Assembly: GCF_003970915.1 (NCBI RefSeq)
Contig: NZ_RXOF01000013.1
Span: 141,325 to 205,324, forward strand
DNA length: 64,000 bases
From: Hymenobacter gummosus
GTDB lineage: Bacteria; Bacteroidota; Bacteroidia; Cytophagales; Hymenobacteraceae
Reading direction: 5' to 3'
Part shown: positions 24,610 to 32,797 of the stretch, one piece after another
Position numbering within the stretch: the first letter of the stretch is position 1
Layout: each line of letters opens with the position of its first letter
The notes under the pieces: generated by a model
What the model was told of the DNA's origin: nothing
The model's database searches: none
Seen by the model: the letters and a program-made list of their open reading frames with translations, nothing else
Made by a program: the position numbers and the translations under genes

Positions 24610-25947
24610 TTAGATGTCGACTTTCAGCGCGGCGGGCCGGGGCGATATTTCAAATAGCTCGCCGTGGGGCACCATCGTAATCTGCCCAAACTCCCGAATC
24701 ATCATCTTGTAGCTCTCCCCCACGGACCGGATTTTGCGGTCCAGATCGTAGAGGCCGCAGGGGTTGACGGCCAGGCGCCGCTCGGCCAGGCTCACGTCCC
24801 AGTCGAGCTGATCGAGCAGGCTGTACCAGGTGAAGCCGACCACCGGCACGCCGTCCTGGCGGATGCGCGTGACGTTGACCCACTGCTTCCAGAGCCAGCA
24901 TTCGGCCTCTTTGGCATTGAAGGTGTTGGTTTCGGTGTGGAATACGGGCTTGCGGTAACGCTCGTAGTACTGGCGCGTCATGGTGTACCAGCCCAGCACG
25001 TCCTCGGCCGAGCACCAGTTGCCGTCGGGCTTGATGATGCGCTCATTGCGGCCGTAGTAGTCGTTGCCCATGATTTGGTAGCCGGGCGGCTCGCCGGCCA
25101 TAAACCACTGCAGCTCCTCGCGGGTGAGGCCGTTGTCGAGGCAGTAGAGCAGCACTTCCGCGTCGATGGTGTGGGCGTAAAGCAGGTCCAGGGACAGGAA
25201 GCGCAACTTGTTGGTCAGGCGGATTTCGGGGCTCTGCACGGCGCGCATCTCGTGGATGTACTCGGCCGACTCGCTCTGCACAATCACGCAGTCGGGCCGG
25301 TACTTGGCAATCTGCTGGTTGCCCATGATGCTGGCCGCCGTGATGTGCTTCATGGCGGTGATGAATGCCCGGTCGTCCTTGAGCTGCTCGTTCCAGATGC
25401 CGTCCTTGGCCGAGGCGCGGGCCGTCACGTAGATTTCGTTGACGGGCGTGTAGAAGCGCACCCAGGGGTAGCGCCGGGCCACCGCCCCGCAATACTCGGC
25501 GAAGTGCACCGGCAGCTCGGGGTTCTGGAAGTTGCCCACCCAGTCGGGCACGCCGAAGTGCATCAGATCCAGAATGGGCGTGAGGCCCAGGCGCTGGATT
25601 TCGGCCATGGCCAGGTCGGCAAACTCCCAGTCGTAGCGGCCCGGGCCCTTGTGAATCTTGTAGTAGGGCAGGTTGTAGCGCAACACCTTCAGGCCCAGCT
25701 CCCGCACCAGGCCCAGGTCTTCCTTGTACCGCTCGTAGTGGTAGCTTTCGGCCAGCTGGTCGCGGCGGGTGCGGCCGTGGTCGATGGTGGGGTACGAGCA
25801 CTCGATGCCGGTGGCAAACATGAAGTTGCTGGGCGAGCCGGTGGGCAGCCCGCGGCCGTCGTGGCCGGCCGCGCCGCCGTACTCGTCGCCGGCGTAGTTG
25901 CCGTCGCCGAAGCTGGCTTTGATGTGGGAAAGGAAGTTTTTGGACAT
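24610..25947 (-). CDS. Glycoside hydrolase family 1-like protein
   Basis: A protein of 445 residues with a TIM-barrel GH1-like sequence and no signal peptide. The acid/base glutamate is probably in YTPVNEIYVTAR (GH1 usually has NEP). The candidate nucleophile is in VFHTETNTF, where GH1 normally has ENG, so the active site is divergent. Other GH1 cues are LRYNLPYYKIHKGPGRYDW and VGFTWYSLLDQLDWD. It is separated by R3 from the upstream GMC oxidoreductase gene. Beta-glucosidase activity is plausible but the changed nucleophile context makes the substrate uncertain. Confidence 0.8.
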   Translation of the reverse strand: MSKNFLSHIKASFGDGNYAGDEYGGAAGHDGRGLPTGSPSNFMFATGIECSYPTIDHGRTRRDQLAESYHYERYKEDLGLVRELGLKVLRYNLPYYKIHKGPGRYDWEFADLAMAEIQRLGLTPILDLMHFGVPDWVGNFQNPELPVHFAEYCGAVARRYPWVRFYTPVNEIYVTARASAKDGIWNEQLKDDRAFITAMKHITAASIMGNQQIAKYRPDCVIVQSESAEYIHEMRAVQSPEIRLTNKLRFLSLDLLYAHTIDAEVLLYCLDNGLTREELQWFMAGEPPGYQIMGNDYYGRNERIIKPDGNWCSAEDVLGWYTMTRQYYERYRKPVFHTETNTFNAKEAECWLWKQWVNVTRIRQDGVPVVGFTWYSLLDQLDWDVSLAERRLAVNPCGLYDLDRKIRSVGESYKMMIREFGQITMVPHGELFEISPRPAALKVDI

Positions 25948-25980
25948 GGAGGTGTGGTGGTTGCGGCGGCATTTTATCCT

Positions 25981-26084
25981 CTGTCATCCTGAGCAAAGCG
26001 AAGGACCTTGTCACGTCTGATAGTAACTATCTGACGCTTGCCGTTCTTCGGTGATAAGGTCCTTCGCTCTGCTCAGGATGACAG
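25981..26084. repeat. REP-like inverted pair R3
   Basis: Arms 25981-26015 and 26050-26084 are near-perfect inverted copies reading CTGTCATCCTGAGC at the outer ends, around a small GATAGT-A-ACTATC palindrome (26019-26031). It lies between the GMC oxidoreductase and GH1-like genes on the minus strand. Confidence 0.85.
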
Positions 26085-26093
26085 ACGGGGTCA

Positions 26094-27779
26094 TTACAGG
26101 TCCAGGCGCTGCCGCTTTTCCAGGAACCGGTCGGCGGTGCGCAGGCTCAGGGCCATGATGGTCAGGGCCGGGTTCACGCTCAGGGCGCTGGGGAAGACGG
26201 AGTTGTCGCAGATGTAGAGGTTGGGCACGCCGAAGCAGCGGCCGTCGGCATCCACCACCGCGTCGTCGCCGCTTAGGCCCATGCGGCAGGTGCCGATGAC
26301 GTGGGCCGAGCGGGGGAAGGTCCAGATGTCGCGGGCGCCGGCGGCTTCCCAGATGCGGCGCATCACCCGTTCGGCGTGGGCGTTCATGCGCTGCTCGTTT
26401 TCCTGGTTGGTGAAGTGTACCCGCGGCTTGGGCAGGCCACGCGCGTCCTTTTCCTCCGACAGCTCCAGGTAGTTATCGGTGTGGGGCAGACAGTCGCCGA
26501 GGATGTTGATGCCGGCCACGTGGTTGTATTGCTGCAGATACTCGCGCAGCGGCTGCCCCCACAGGCCCCGGCTGCGGGCTACCTGGCTGGCGAAGGTCAC
26601 GGGCATCACGCCGATGCTCTGCAGCAGGTAGCCGCCGGCAAAATCGGCGTCCGCGGGGCGGTGGGTGTCTTCCGAAATCAGCCCGCCGGGAATGCCCTTG
26701 TAGGGCCGCACCATCTCCTCGAAGGTGCCCCAGAGCTGCAAGCCGGGGTGGGCCATGAGGTTGCGGCCCACCTGCCCGCTGCTCAGGGCCAGCTCGTTGA
26801 GCAGGAGCAGGCGGGGCGTCTCTACGGCGCCGGCGCACAAAAACAGCGTGCGGCACCGCTGCCGCTGCTGCTGCCCGTGCTGCTGGTACACCACGCCCGT
26901 CACGCGGCCCTGGGCATCCCGCTCGATTTCCGTCACGAAGCAGTCGGCGCGTACTTCGGCGCCGTGGGCTTCGGCCAATGGGATGAAGGTGACGTCCATG
27001 CTGGCCTTGGCCCCGTTGGAGCAGCCCGCCTGGCAGAAGCCGCGGTTGGTGCAGGCCTCGCGCCAACCAATGCCCTCCTGGTAATAGCGCGCCGACACGG
27101 CCGCGTTGGCCGCCGGCGAAGTGCGGATGCCCAGCTTCTCACAGGCGCGCTGCATCAGCTGGGCGGCGCCGTTGAGCGGCAGCGGCGGCAGCGGGTAGCC
27201 GCGCTGCCGCGCCGGCCCCCAGGGGTAAGGCGAAGGGCCCGAAATGCCCAGCAGCCACTCCAGCTCGTCGTAGTAGGGCGCCAGATCCTCGTAGCTCAGG
27301 GGCCAGTCCTCGCCCACCCCGAACTCCGTGCGAATGCGCAAATCATCGGGCTGCACGCGGGGGGTGTAGGCGGTATAGTGCAGGGTGCTGCCGCCCACGC
27401 CGGTGCCGGAGTTGTTGTTGCCGAACGACAGCGGGTCCTTGCCCGCCGACAGCCGCTCGTCGTTCCAGAACAGGAAGCGTTGCGCCTCTTCGTCGGTGGC
27501 AAAGTCGCGGCGCGGCTCGTGGCGCGGGCCGGCCTCCAGGGCCACCACCCGCAGCCCGGCCAGGGCCAGCCGGGCCAGCAGCGGCGCCCCGCCCGCCCCG
27601 GTGCCGATAACGACGCAGTCGACCTCGTCGTCGGGCTCAGGCAGCTTGTCGGGCCGGGGTTCGGGGGTATCGGCGGTGGCGGGCTCGGCTTGGAGCAGCT
27701 TGCGCAGCAGGGGGTCCTGTATATCGGGCTGGACGGGGCTGACGACGCCTTCCTCCAGCAGTTCTTCTTCGTCGGGCAC
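26094..27779 (-). CDS. GMC family oxidoreductase (large subunit)
   Basis: An FAD-dependent GMC oxidoreductase of 561 residues. The ADP-binding motif VIGTGAGGAPLLARLALAG is near residue 57. GGSTLHYTAYTPR and the GMC middle motif CTNRGFCQAGCSNGAKAS follow. The C-terminal substrate motif HVIGTCRMG ... NLYICDNSVFPSALSVNPALTIMAL contains the catalytic His and the conserved Asn. With the adjacent small subunit it resembles gluconate/sorbitol/alcohol dehydrogenases that reduce a quinone or cytochrome. A GTG start at 27779 (V/M-PDEEELLEEG) is chosen because any upstream start lies in array A6. There is no signal peptide; the complex may follow its small subunit. Confidence 0.88.
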   Translation of the reverse strand: MPDEEELLEEGVVSPVQPDIQDPLLRKLLQAEPATADTPEPRPDKLPEPDDEVDCVVIGTGAGGAPLLARLALAGLRVVALEAGPRHEPRRDFATDEEAQRFLFWNDERLSAGKDPLSFGNNNSGTGVGGSTLHYTAYTPRVQPDDLRIRTEFGVGEDWPLSYEDLAPYYDELEWLLGISGPSPYPWGPARQRGYPLPPLPLNGAAQLMQRACEKLGIRTSPAANAAVSARYYQEGIGWREACTNRGFCQAGCSNGAKASMDVTFIPLAEAHGAEVRADCFVTEIERDAQGRVTGVVYQQHGQQQRQRCRTLFLCAGAVETPRLLLLNELALSSGQVGRNLMAHPGLQLWGTFEEMVRPYKGIPGGLISEDTHRPADADFAGGYLLQSIGVMPVTFASQVARSRGLWGQPLREYLQQYNHVAGINILGDCLPHTDNYLELSEEKDARGLPKPRVHFTNQENEQRMNAHAERVMRRIWEAAGARDIWTFPRSAHVIGTCRMGLSGDDAVVDADGRCFGVPNLYICDNSVFPSALSVNPALTIMALSLRTADRFLEKRQRLDL

Positions 27780-27782
27780 GGT

Positions 27783-27888
27783 GTGGTGAGATGGTGAAAT
27801 GGTGAGGTGGTGAAATAGTGCGCGGCAGCATGGTGAAATGGAGCGACGCCGAAACGTCAACTCACCATTTCACCATCTCACTATTTCG
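27783..27888. repeat. Fold-back array A6 (unit GGTGAAATAG-like)
   Basis: The left arm (27783-27842) carries GGTGAAATGGTGAGG units. The 17-bp spacer contains GAAACGTCAA. The right arm (27860-27888) is the reverse complement. It fills the operon-internal gap between the small-subunit and GMC genes and overlaps the small-subunit stop. Confidence 0.85.
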
Positions 27889-28477
27889 CTTCTTGCGGCT
27901 CCCGCTCTTCGCGCTCATCGAGGCCGATGCGCGTCCAGGCGGGCAGGTCGGCCATGCCCGCGTAGCCGATTTCTTCCTGGCCGAGCGGGTGGGAGTAGTA
28001 CAGAATGGTGGCTTCGGCCAGCAGCTCCTCGAAAAAGCGCGGCGCATCGACTTTCAGCCACAGGTCGCCGGGGGCGGTGCCGGCCTGCACGGCGGCCAGC
28101 ACCTGGTTCTGCTGCTCCGGGCTCAGGGCCAGAAAGTTCTGCCCGAACTCCGTCTGCGCCGCCTGCTGAATGCCGCCCAGGCCGAGGCGGTAGGCTTCGC
28201 GGTCGGGCGGCAGCACGTCGTAGCGCCAGCCGTCGGACTTGCCGCTGGCCAGCCGCTCGTCGATGCCCGCGGGCAAATCAATGGCGTCGGGGGCGGCGCG
28301 CTCGGGCTGGGGCAGCAGGCGGGCGCACACGGCCCCGAGCAGCCGGTAGGTTTCGGCATCAAAAAACTGCGGCTCGTAGGGCGGTGCGTCCAGGCGCTGC
28401 TGCAGGGCAGCGCGGGTGGCTTCGCTCACGTGGGGCGTATCGAGCAAGGCCCGCACGGTTCCGGGGGGATATTTCAT
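27881..28477 (-). CDS. Gluconate 2-dehydrogenase subunit 3 family protein
   Basis: A protein of 198 residues matching the small gamma-type subunit that partners GMC oxidoreductases (ALLDTPHVSEATRAALQQRLD, FFDAETYRLLGAVCARLLPQPE, ILYYSHPLGQEEIGYAGMADLPAW). Characterised relatives often have a Tat signal; this one starts MKYPPGTVRALLD with no signal peptide. The start at 28477 is chosen because upstream in-frame codons lie in array A7. It precedes the GMC gene on the same strand with 101 bp between. Its last codons overlap array A6. Confidence 0.85.
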   Translation of the reverse strand: MKYPPGTVRALLDTPHVSEATRAALQQRLDAPPYEPQFFDAETYRLLGAVCARLLPQPERAAPDAIDLPAGIDERLASGKSDGWRYDVLPPDREAYRLGLGGIQQAAQTEFGQNFLALSPEQQNQVLAAVQAGTAPGDLWLKVDAPRFFEELLAEATILYYSHPLGQEEIGYAGMADLPAWTRIGLDEREEREPQEAK

Positions 28478-28590
28478 TGGTGAAATAGTGAAATGGCGAA
28501 ATGGTGAGTTTGATGTTCGGGAGACGCGGCGTTGCGCATGTTGTGCAAGCGGCACGGCACTCACCATTTCACCACCTCACCATCTCACTT
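28478..28590. repeat. Fold-back array A7 (unit GGTGAAATAG-like)
   Basis: Left arm 28478-28508, 50-bp spacer with TGATGTTCGGGAGACGCGGCG, right arm 28559-28590. It fills the gap between the dehydrogenase and small-subunit genes and reaches the dehydrogenase stop codon. Confidence 0.85.
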
Positions 28591-29587
28591 ATTGGTCGCT
28601 GCTCATTTTGCCGCCGGTCACGTGGACCAGGGAGCCGGTCATGAAGGAGCCGTCCTGGGAGGCCAGCAGCACGTAGGCGGGAGCTATTTCCTCGGGCTGG
28701 CCGGGGCGCTTGAGGGCTACCTCGTGGCCGAACTTCTCGATTTCCTCGCGCGGCATGGTGCCGGGAATGTTGGGCGTCCACACGGGCCCCGGCACCACGC
28801 AGTTGACGCGGATGCCCTTCTCGCCCAGGTACTGCGCCAGGCTCTTGGTGAGGGCGTGAATGGCCGACTTGGTGCAGGCGTAATCCACCAGAATCGGAAT
28901 ACCCGTCAGGCCCACGATGCTGCCGGTGTTGATGATACTGTCGCCCTTTTTGAGGTGCGGAATGGCGGCCTGGGCCAGCCAGATGTAGCCGAGGATGTTG
29001 GTATCGAAGGTGCGGCGAATCTGCTCCTCCGAAATGTCCTCGAACTTTTCCTGGGACATCTGAAAGGCGGCATTGTTGACCAGCACGTTCAGCCCGCCCA
29101 GCTCCTTGGTGGTGCGGCGCACGGCTTGCTTGCACTGCTCCGGGTCGCGCACGTCCAGCTTCAGCAGCAGGCAGCGGCGCTTCTGCGCTTCCACCAGGCG
29201 CTGGGTTTCCTGGGCGTCCACGTCGTTTTCGTTGTAGAGCACGGCCACGTCGGCGCCTTCCATGGCAAAGGCCAACGCCACCGCCCGCCCGATGCCCGAG
29301 TCGGCCCCGGTAATCAGCGCAATCTTATCCTTGAGCTTGCCGGCGGGCTGGTAGCCGGAGAGGTTGGAGTCGGGCTGCAGCTTCATGTCGGCCTGCCGGG
29401 CCGGGTAGGGCAGCTTCTGGGCGTGCTCCTTCATCTGGGCGGCGGTGGGGCGCTTTTCGCGCTTGGGCGCCGGGGCCTTGGCGGCCGATTTGGCGGTGGG
29501 TTTCTGGGCGGCTTTCGATGCGCCGGCGGCCTTGGGTTCGGGGCGGGCAGGCGCGGCTTTGGGGGCAGCTGGTTTTTTGGCGGCCAT
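28589..29587 (-). CDS. Short-chain dehydrogenase with histone-H1-like N-terminal tail
   Basis: A protein of 332 residues. Residues 1-50 are a Lys/Ala/Pro tract (KKPAAPKAAPARPEPKAAG ... KREKRP) like a histone H1 tail. The rest is an SDR close to YghA and general stress protein 39: MKLQPDSNLSGYQPAGKLKDK linker, TGADSGIGRAVA cofactor loop, VLVNNAA, and catalytic Ser in TGSIVG with YACTK. The last residues VTGGKMSSD are typical. YghA-type enzymes act on aldehydes or alcohols, but this one is untested. It heads a likely operon with the small-subunit and GMC genes. The start at 29587 (MAAKKPAAPK) is clear. Confidence 0.88.
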   Translation of the reverse strand: MAAKKPAAPKAAPARPEPKAAGASKAAQKPTAKSAAKAPAPKREKRPTAAQMKEHAQKLPYPARQADMKLQPDSNLSGYQPAGKLKDKIALITGADSGIGRAVALAFAMEGADVAVLYNENDVDAQETQRLVEAQKRRCLLLKLDVRDPEQCKQAVRRTTKELGGLNVLVNNAAFQMSQEKFEDISEEQIRRTFDTNILGYIWLAQAAIPHLKKGDSIINTGSIVGLTGIPILVDYACTKSAIHALTKSLAQYLGEKGIRVNCVVPGPVWTPNIPGTMPREEIEKFGHEVALKRPGQPEEIAPAYVLLASQDGSFMTGSLVHVTGGKMSSDQ

Positions 29588-29754
29588 ACGGGAGCGGGCG
29601 TCGGTTGTGGTTGTGCTCTGGCACTTACGCAAAAGCTCGACCGAACGGCTGAGCTCCGGCGGTGGCGCGCAGCATACCCGCCGGGGCTCAGCCGTGCTGG
29701 GAGTAGCATCAGCTGAGCCACAGGCCGAGGCAGTCAAGCTCATGGCATCACACA

Positions 29755-29789
29755 AAAGCGCCGCTACCCGGGCTGGGTAGCGGCGCTTT
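29755..29789 (-). terminator. Terminator of the Old Yellow Enzyme gene
   Basis: A 15-bp perfect stem (29755-29769 with 29775-29789), loop GGGCT, followed on the minus strand by TTTTGTG. It separates the OYE gene from the SDR operon. Confidence 0.8.
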
Positions 29790-29817
29790 GCTGGTGCCCC
29801 AATGGCGTACCAGGCTC

Positions 29818-30951
29818 TTAGTTGCCCTGGTACTCGGCGGCGGTGGGCTGGGCGGCCTCGTGCAGCGAGGGGTAGTCGATGTAGCCTTTGTCGCCGGGCA
29901 CGTAGAAGGTGGCGAAGTCGGGCTGATTCAGGGCCGCGCCCTGCTCAAAGCGGGCCACCAGGTCGGGGTTGGCAATGAAGGGCACGCCAAAGGCAATGAG
30001 GTCGGCCTCGTTGTTTGCCAGCGCGGCTTCGGCGGTTTCCTGGGTATAGCCGCCGTTGATGATGAACGTGCCTTTGAAAATCTGGCGCAGGGCCGGGCCG
30101 ATGGCGGGCTTGCCTTCGGGGCGGGCCATGGGGTGGCCGGGCAGGGCCTCCAGCACGTGCAGGTAAGCCAGCCCGAAGCGGTTCAGCTGCTCGGTGAGGT
30201 AGCTGAACGTGGCCGTGGGGTCGGAGTCCTGGATGCTGGCGCTGCCCTGGGGCGACACGCGCAGGCCCACGCGGTCGGCGCCCAGCTCATCGACGACGGC
30301 CTGCACCACTTCCAGCACGAAGCGGCTGCGGTTTTCAATGCTGCCGCCGTACTCGTCGGTGCGCTGGTTGGAGCCGTCCTGCAGAAACTGGTCGAGCAGA
30401 TAGCCGTTGGCGCCGTGAATTTCCACCCCGTCGAAGCCGGCAGCTTTGGCGTTGCGGGCGGCCTGGCGGAACTGGTCCACCACGCCCGGAATTTCGCTCA
30501 GCTCCAGGGCGCGGGGCGTGGGTACTTCCTCGAAGCCCTGGCCGGTAAAGGCCTTCGCGCCCTCGGGCTTGATGGCCGAAGGGGCCACGGGCAGCTCACC
30601 ATTGTGAAAGAAAGGGTGCGACACCCGGCCCACGTGCCAAAGCTGGGCAAAAATGCGCCCCCCGGCGGCGTGCACCGCGTCCGTCACCTTGCGCCAGGCG
30701 GCCACCTGCACCTCGGAGTAGATGCCCGGCGTGTTGATGTAGCCCACGCCCTGCGGCGACACCTGCGTGCCCTCGGTAATGATGAGGCCGGCCGTAGCGC
30801 GCTGCACGTAGTAGGTCACTACCGAATCGGTAGCGGCAGTTTCAGGGTTGGTAGCCCGGCTGCGCGTCATCGGGGCCATTACGAGGCGGTTGGGCAGCTC
30901 GATGGCGCCCAGCTGGTAGCTGGAAAACAGCTTAGGGGTGATGTTGCTCAT
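29818..30951 (-). CDS. Alkene reductase / NADH:flavin oxidoreductase (Old Yellow Enzyme)
   Basis: An FMN-dependent TIM-barrel ene-reductase of 377 residues in the NemA/XenA-type group. The start LFSSYQLGAIELPNRLVMAPMTRSRA is canonical. The substrate-binding His-x-x-Asn pair is in EIHGANGYLLDQFLQDGSNQRTDEYGGS (near 184-187), and the C-terminal barrel has FIINGGYTQETAEA. It is cytoplasmic and reduces activated C=C bonds or nitro compounds with NAD(P)H. A terminator follows, so it is probably monocistronic. Confidence 0.93.
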   Translation of the reverse strand: MSNITPKLFSSYQLGAIELPNRLVMAPMTRSRATNPETAATDSVVTYYVQRATAGLIITEGTQVSPQGVGYINTPGIYSEVQVAAWRKVTDAVHAAGGRIFAQLWHVGRVSHPFFHNGELPVAPSAIKPEGAKAFTGQGFEEVPTPRALELSEIPGVVDQFRQAARNAKAAGFDGVEIHGANGYLLDQFLQDGSNQRTDEYGGSIENRSRFVLEVVQAVVDELGADRVGLRVSPQGSASIQDSDPTATFSYLTEQLNRFGLAYLHVLEALPGHPMARPEGKPAIGPALRQIFKGTFIINGGYTQETAEAALANNEADLIAFGVPFIANPDLVARFEQGAALNQPDFATFYVPGDKGYIDYPSLHEAAQPTAAEYQGN

Positions 30952-31087
30952 GGCAATAAAGAGGGGTTGCGCCGACTTTCGGCGGTTTTTCGACTTGATC
31001 AGCGTCCCGTTTTCGGGCGCAATGGCAGTCTAACCCCCAAGCCACGGCCCGGGTTATGCTCCGAACGGTATCGTCGGGGGTACCGGG

Positions 31088-31225
31088 CGGTGAAATGGTG
31101 AAATGGTGAAATAGGATAGTTGGTTTCGCCCGCCCGGGTTGCGCCGTTTTGTGCGGCTTCGTGTTTTTCCGCGCCGCCAGAACGTCCGCTCACCATTTCA
31201 CTATCTCACCATTTCACCACTCACC
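31088..31225. repeat. Fold-back array A8 (unit GGTGAAATAG-like)
   Basis: Left arm 31088-31119, a 68-bp spacer ending in CAGAACGTC (31178-31186), right arm 31188-31225. The right arm contains the TGA stop (31221-31223) of the PA14-OmpA gene. Confidence 0.82.
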
Positions 31226-32339
31226 GCATGATCAGCTCCACGCGGCGGTTGCGGGGGCGCTGCTGCGGGTCGCGGTTGTCGGCCACGGGGCGGCTGCCGC
31301 CGTAGCCCACGGCCGTCAGGCGCAGCGAGTCGATGCCGCGCTTGACCAGGTAGGCGCGCACCAGCCGGGCGCGCTGCTCCGAGAGCTGCTGGTTTTTCTG
31401 CGCATCGCCCACGTTGTCGGTGTGGCCGGCTATTTCAAACTGCAGGGCGGGCTTGTCGCGCAGCACGCGCACCAGCCGGGCCAGCTCCGGCTCGGAGCGG
31501 GGCAGCAGCCGGGCCTGGCTCTGCACGAAATAGATGTGGTTCAGGGCCACGGCTTCCCCGCGGCGCAGCTTGGTGAGGTCGGGCAGGGAGTCGCCCAGGC
31601 CCACCACGGCAGGACGCACGGGCCGGCGCGTGGGCGTGGTGGCGGCCAGGGTGCGGCGTGGGGGCGTGGCAGGCCGGCTGACGGGGCGGGCCACTACGCG
31701 GGGCTGCGGACGGGCCGCGGGCGGCGGTGGCACCACCTGCCGCTGATTTAAGGCGGGCGTCGGGGTAGGCGTCGGGGCCGGGCGGGCGGCTACGGGCGGC
31801 TTGGGCGGGGGCACGGGCTTGGCCGAGGCCGGCAGCCCGGCAAACAGTGCCTGCCGCCCCACGGTCACCAGCTCGGTGCTGTTGGGCAGGCGCCAGCGCA
31901 GCACCGCGCGGCTGTCGCGAACAGTTTGGAAGTAGTCGACGCGCAGGCGGTAGTAATGGCCGGCTTCCAGGCGCAGGCGCACAGTGGCGGGCACGTGGTC
32001 CTGCTCGCGCCAGGCGTCGATGATGCGCTTGCCGCCCACCCACACGCGCAGGCCGTCGTCCATCACCGTCGAAAACTCATACTCGCCGGTGGTCGGGGCC
32101 AGGATATAGCCTTCCCAGCGCACCGAGAAGTACTGCGGGCCCAGGCCTTCCACCGGCGGCTGCATTTTCCAGTCGAAGTCGATGGCCGCGTCGCGGCGGC
32201 GCAGCACCAATATGTCGAATTCTGTGCCGTTGTAGTAAGAGGCCTGTAGCCCGGTGCCGGCGGGCCAGACCGCGGGAGCCTGGGCCGCCCCGAGGCGGGC
32301 GGCCAGCAGCGCCAGGAGGAATAGAAGATAACAGCGCAT
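31221..32339 (-). CDS. PA14-OmpA fusion outer-membrane protein
   Basis: A protein of 372 residues. Signal peptide at 1-20 (LLFLLALLAARLGAAQ). A PA14 domain (about 25-160: GLQASYYNGTEF, VRWEGYILAPTTGEYEFSTVMDDGLRVWVGG) is a carbohydrate-binding fold. A Pro/Arg-rich linker covers about 172-250. The C-terminal OmpA domain (about 262-372) has the peptidoglycan-binding motif FEIAGHTDNVGDAQKNQQLSEQRA. It should sit in the periplasm or outer membrane and link a glycan-binding head to peptidoglycan. The last codons lie next to array A8. Confidence 0.88.
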   Translation of the reverse strand: MRCYLLFLLALLAARLGAAQAPAVWPAGTGLQASYYNGTEFDILVLRRRDAAIDFDWKMQPPVEGLGPQYFSVRWEGYILAPTTGEYEFSTVMDDGLRVWVGGKRIIDAWREQDHVPATVRLRLEAGHYYRLRVDYFQTVRDSRAVLRWRLPNSTELVTVGRQALFAGLPASAKPVPPPKPPVAARPAPTPTPTPALNQRQVVPPPPAARPQPRVVARPVSRPATPPRRTLAATTPTRRPVRPAVVGLGDSLPDLTKLRRGEAVALNHIYFVQSQARLLPRSEPELARLVRVLRDKPALQFEIAGHTDNVGDAQKNQQLSEQRARLVRAYLVKRGIDSLRLTAVGYGGSRPVADNRDPQQRPRNRRVELIMR

Positions 32340-32446
32340 CGGATGGAAAAAGAAAAGTCAACGCAAAAAAGCGCTTTTCCGTCTGTTGCGGCCAGTCGGG
32401 CCGCCGGGGCGCCAACTCCGGCCCGCCGCGGGCCGTACCTGCCAGG

Positions 32447-32473
32447 GTAAGTGTGATTCACCCAGCCACTTAC
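32447..32473. promoter_or_regulatory. Inverted repeat GTAAGTG-N13-CACTTAC
   Basis: A 7-bp perfect inverted repeat ending 11 bp before the 44-residue gene. It could be an operator or a leader hairpin that hides the start. Confidence 0.3.
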
Positions 32474-32483
32474 TTCCGCAACC

Positions 32484-32618
32484 ATGCCTACCAAGAAAAC
32501 CACATCCGCCCAGCATACCAGTCAGAAAAAGGACGACCCGTGCTGGAAAGGCTACGAGCAGGCCGGCACCAAGCAAAAAGACGGCAAGACCGTGCCCAAC
32601 TGCATCAAGAAGGACTAG
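32484..32618 (+). CDS. 44-residue Cys-pair protein (CWKGYEQ...VPNC type)
   Basis: A very short protein reading MPTKKTTSAQHTSQKKDD, then PCWKGYEQAGTKQKDGKTVPNCIKKD. The motif C-W-K-G-Y-x-x-x-G-x-K-x-K-x-G-K-x-V-P-N-C is one I recognise as a recurrent small motif in bacterial and phage proteins, often as a C-terminal tag; here it is almost the whole protein. The two cysteines and basic residues suggest a compact fold, metal site or nucleic-acid contact, none proven. Good coding signal, a hairpin upstream and a terminator downstream support a real gene. Confidence 0.7.
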   Translation: MPTKKTTSAQHTSQKKDDPCWKGYEQAGTKQKDGKTVPNCIKKD

Positions 32619-32642
32619 CGCCGGCCTTGCGGCCGATACTTC

Positions 32643-32670
32643 AGCCCCGGCCCTTGGTCGGGGCTTTTTC
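32643..32670 (+). terminator. Terminator of the 44-residue gene
   Basis: A stem AGCCCCG/CGGGGCT (32643-32649 with 32659-32665) followed by TTTTTC, 24 bp past the stop. Confidence 0.8.
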
Positions 32671-32797
32671 GTGCCCGGCGGGGAAGTTTCTGGACTGATT
32701 TCGCCCAGGAAAGCCACCAGGTGCGGCCCGCGGCCAATCGGCTCGTACTTTAGCTCCCAGCCCACCACCCCTATCCTCCACCTTCACCCAAACCCTT

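Noticed and set aside
32484-32618. Remnant prophage indicated by the CWKGY motif
   Set aside because: No other phage gene is nearby; the motif also occurs in chromosomal proteins.
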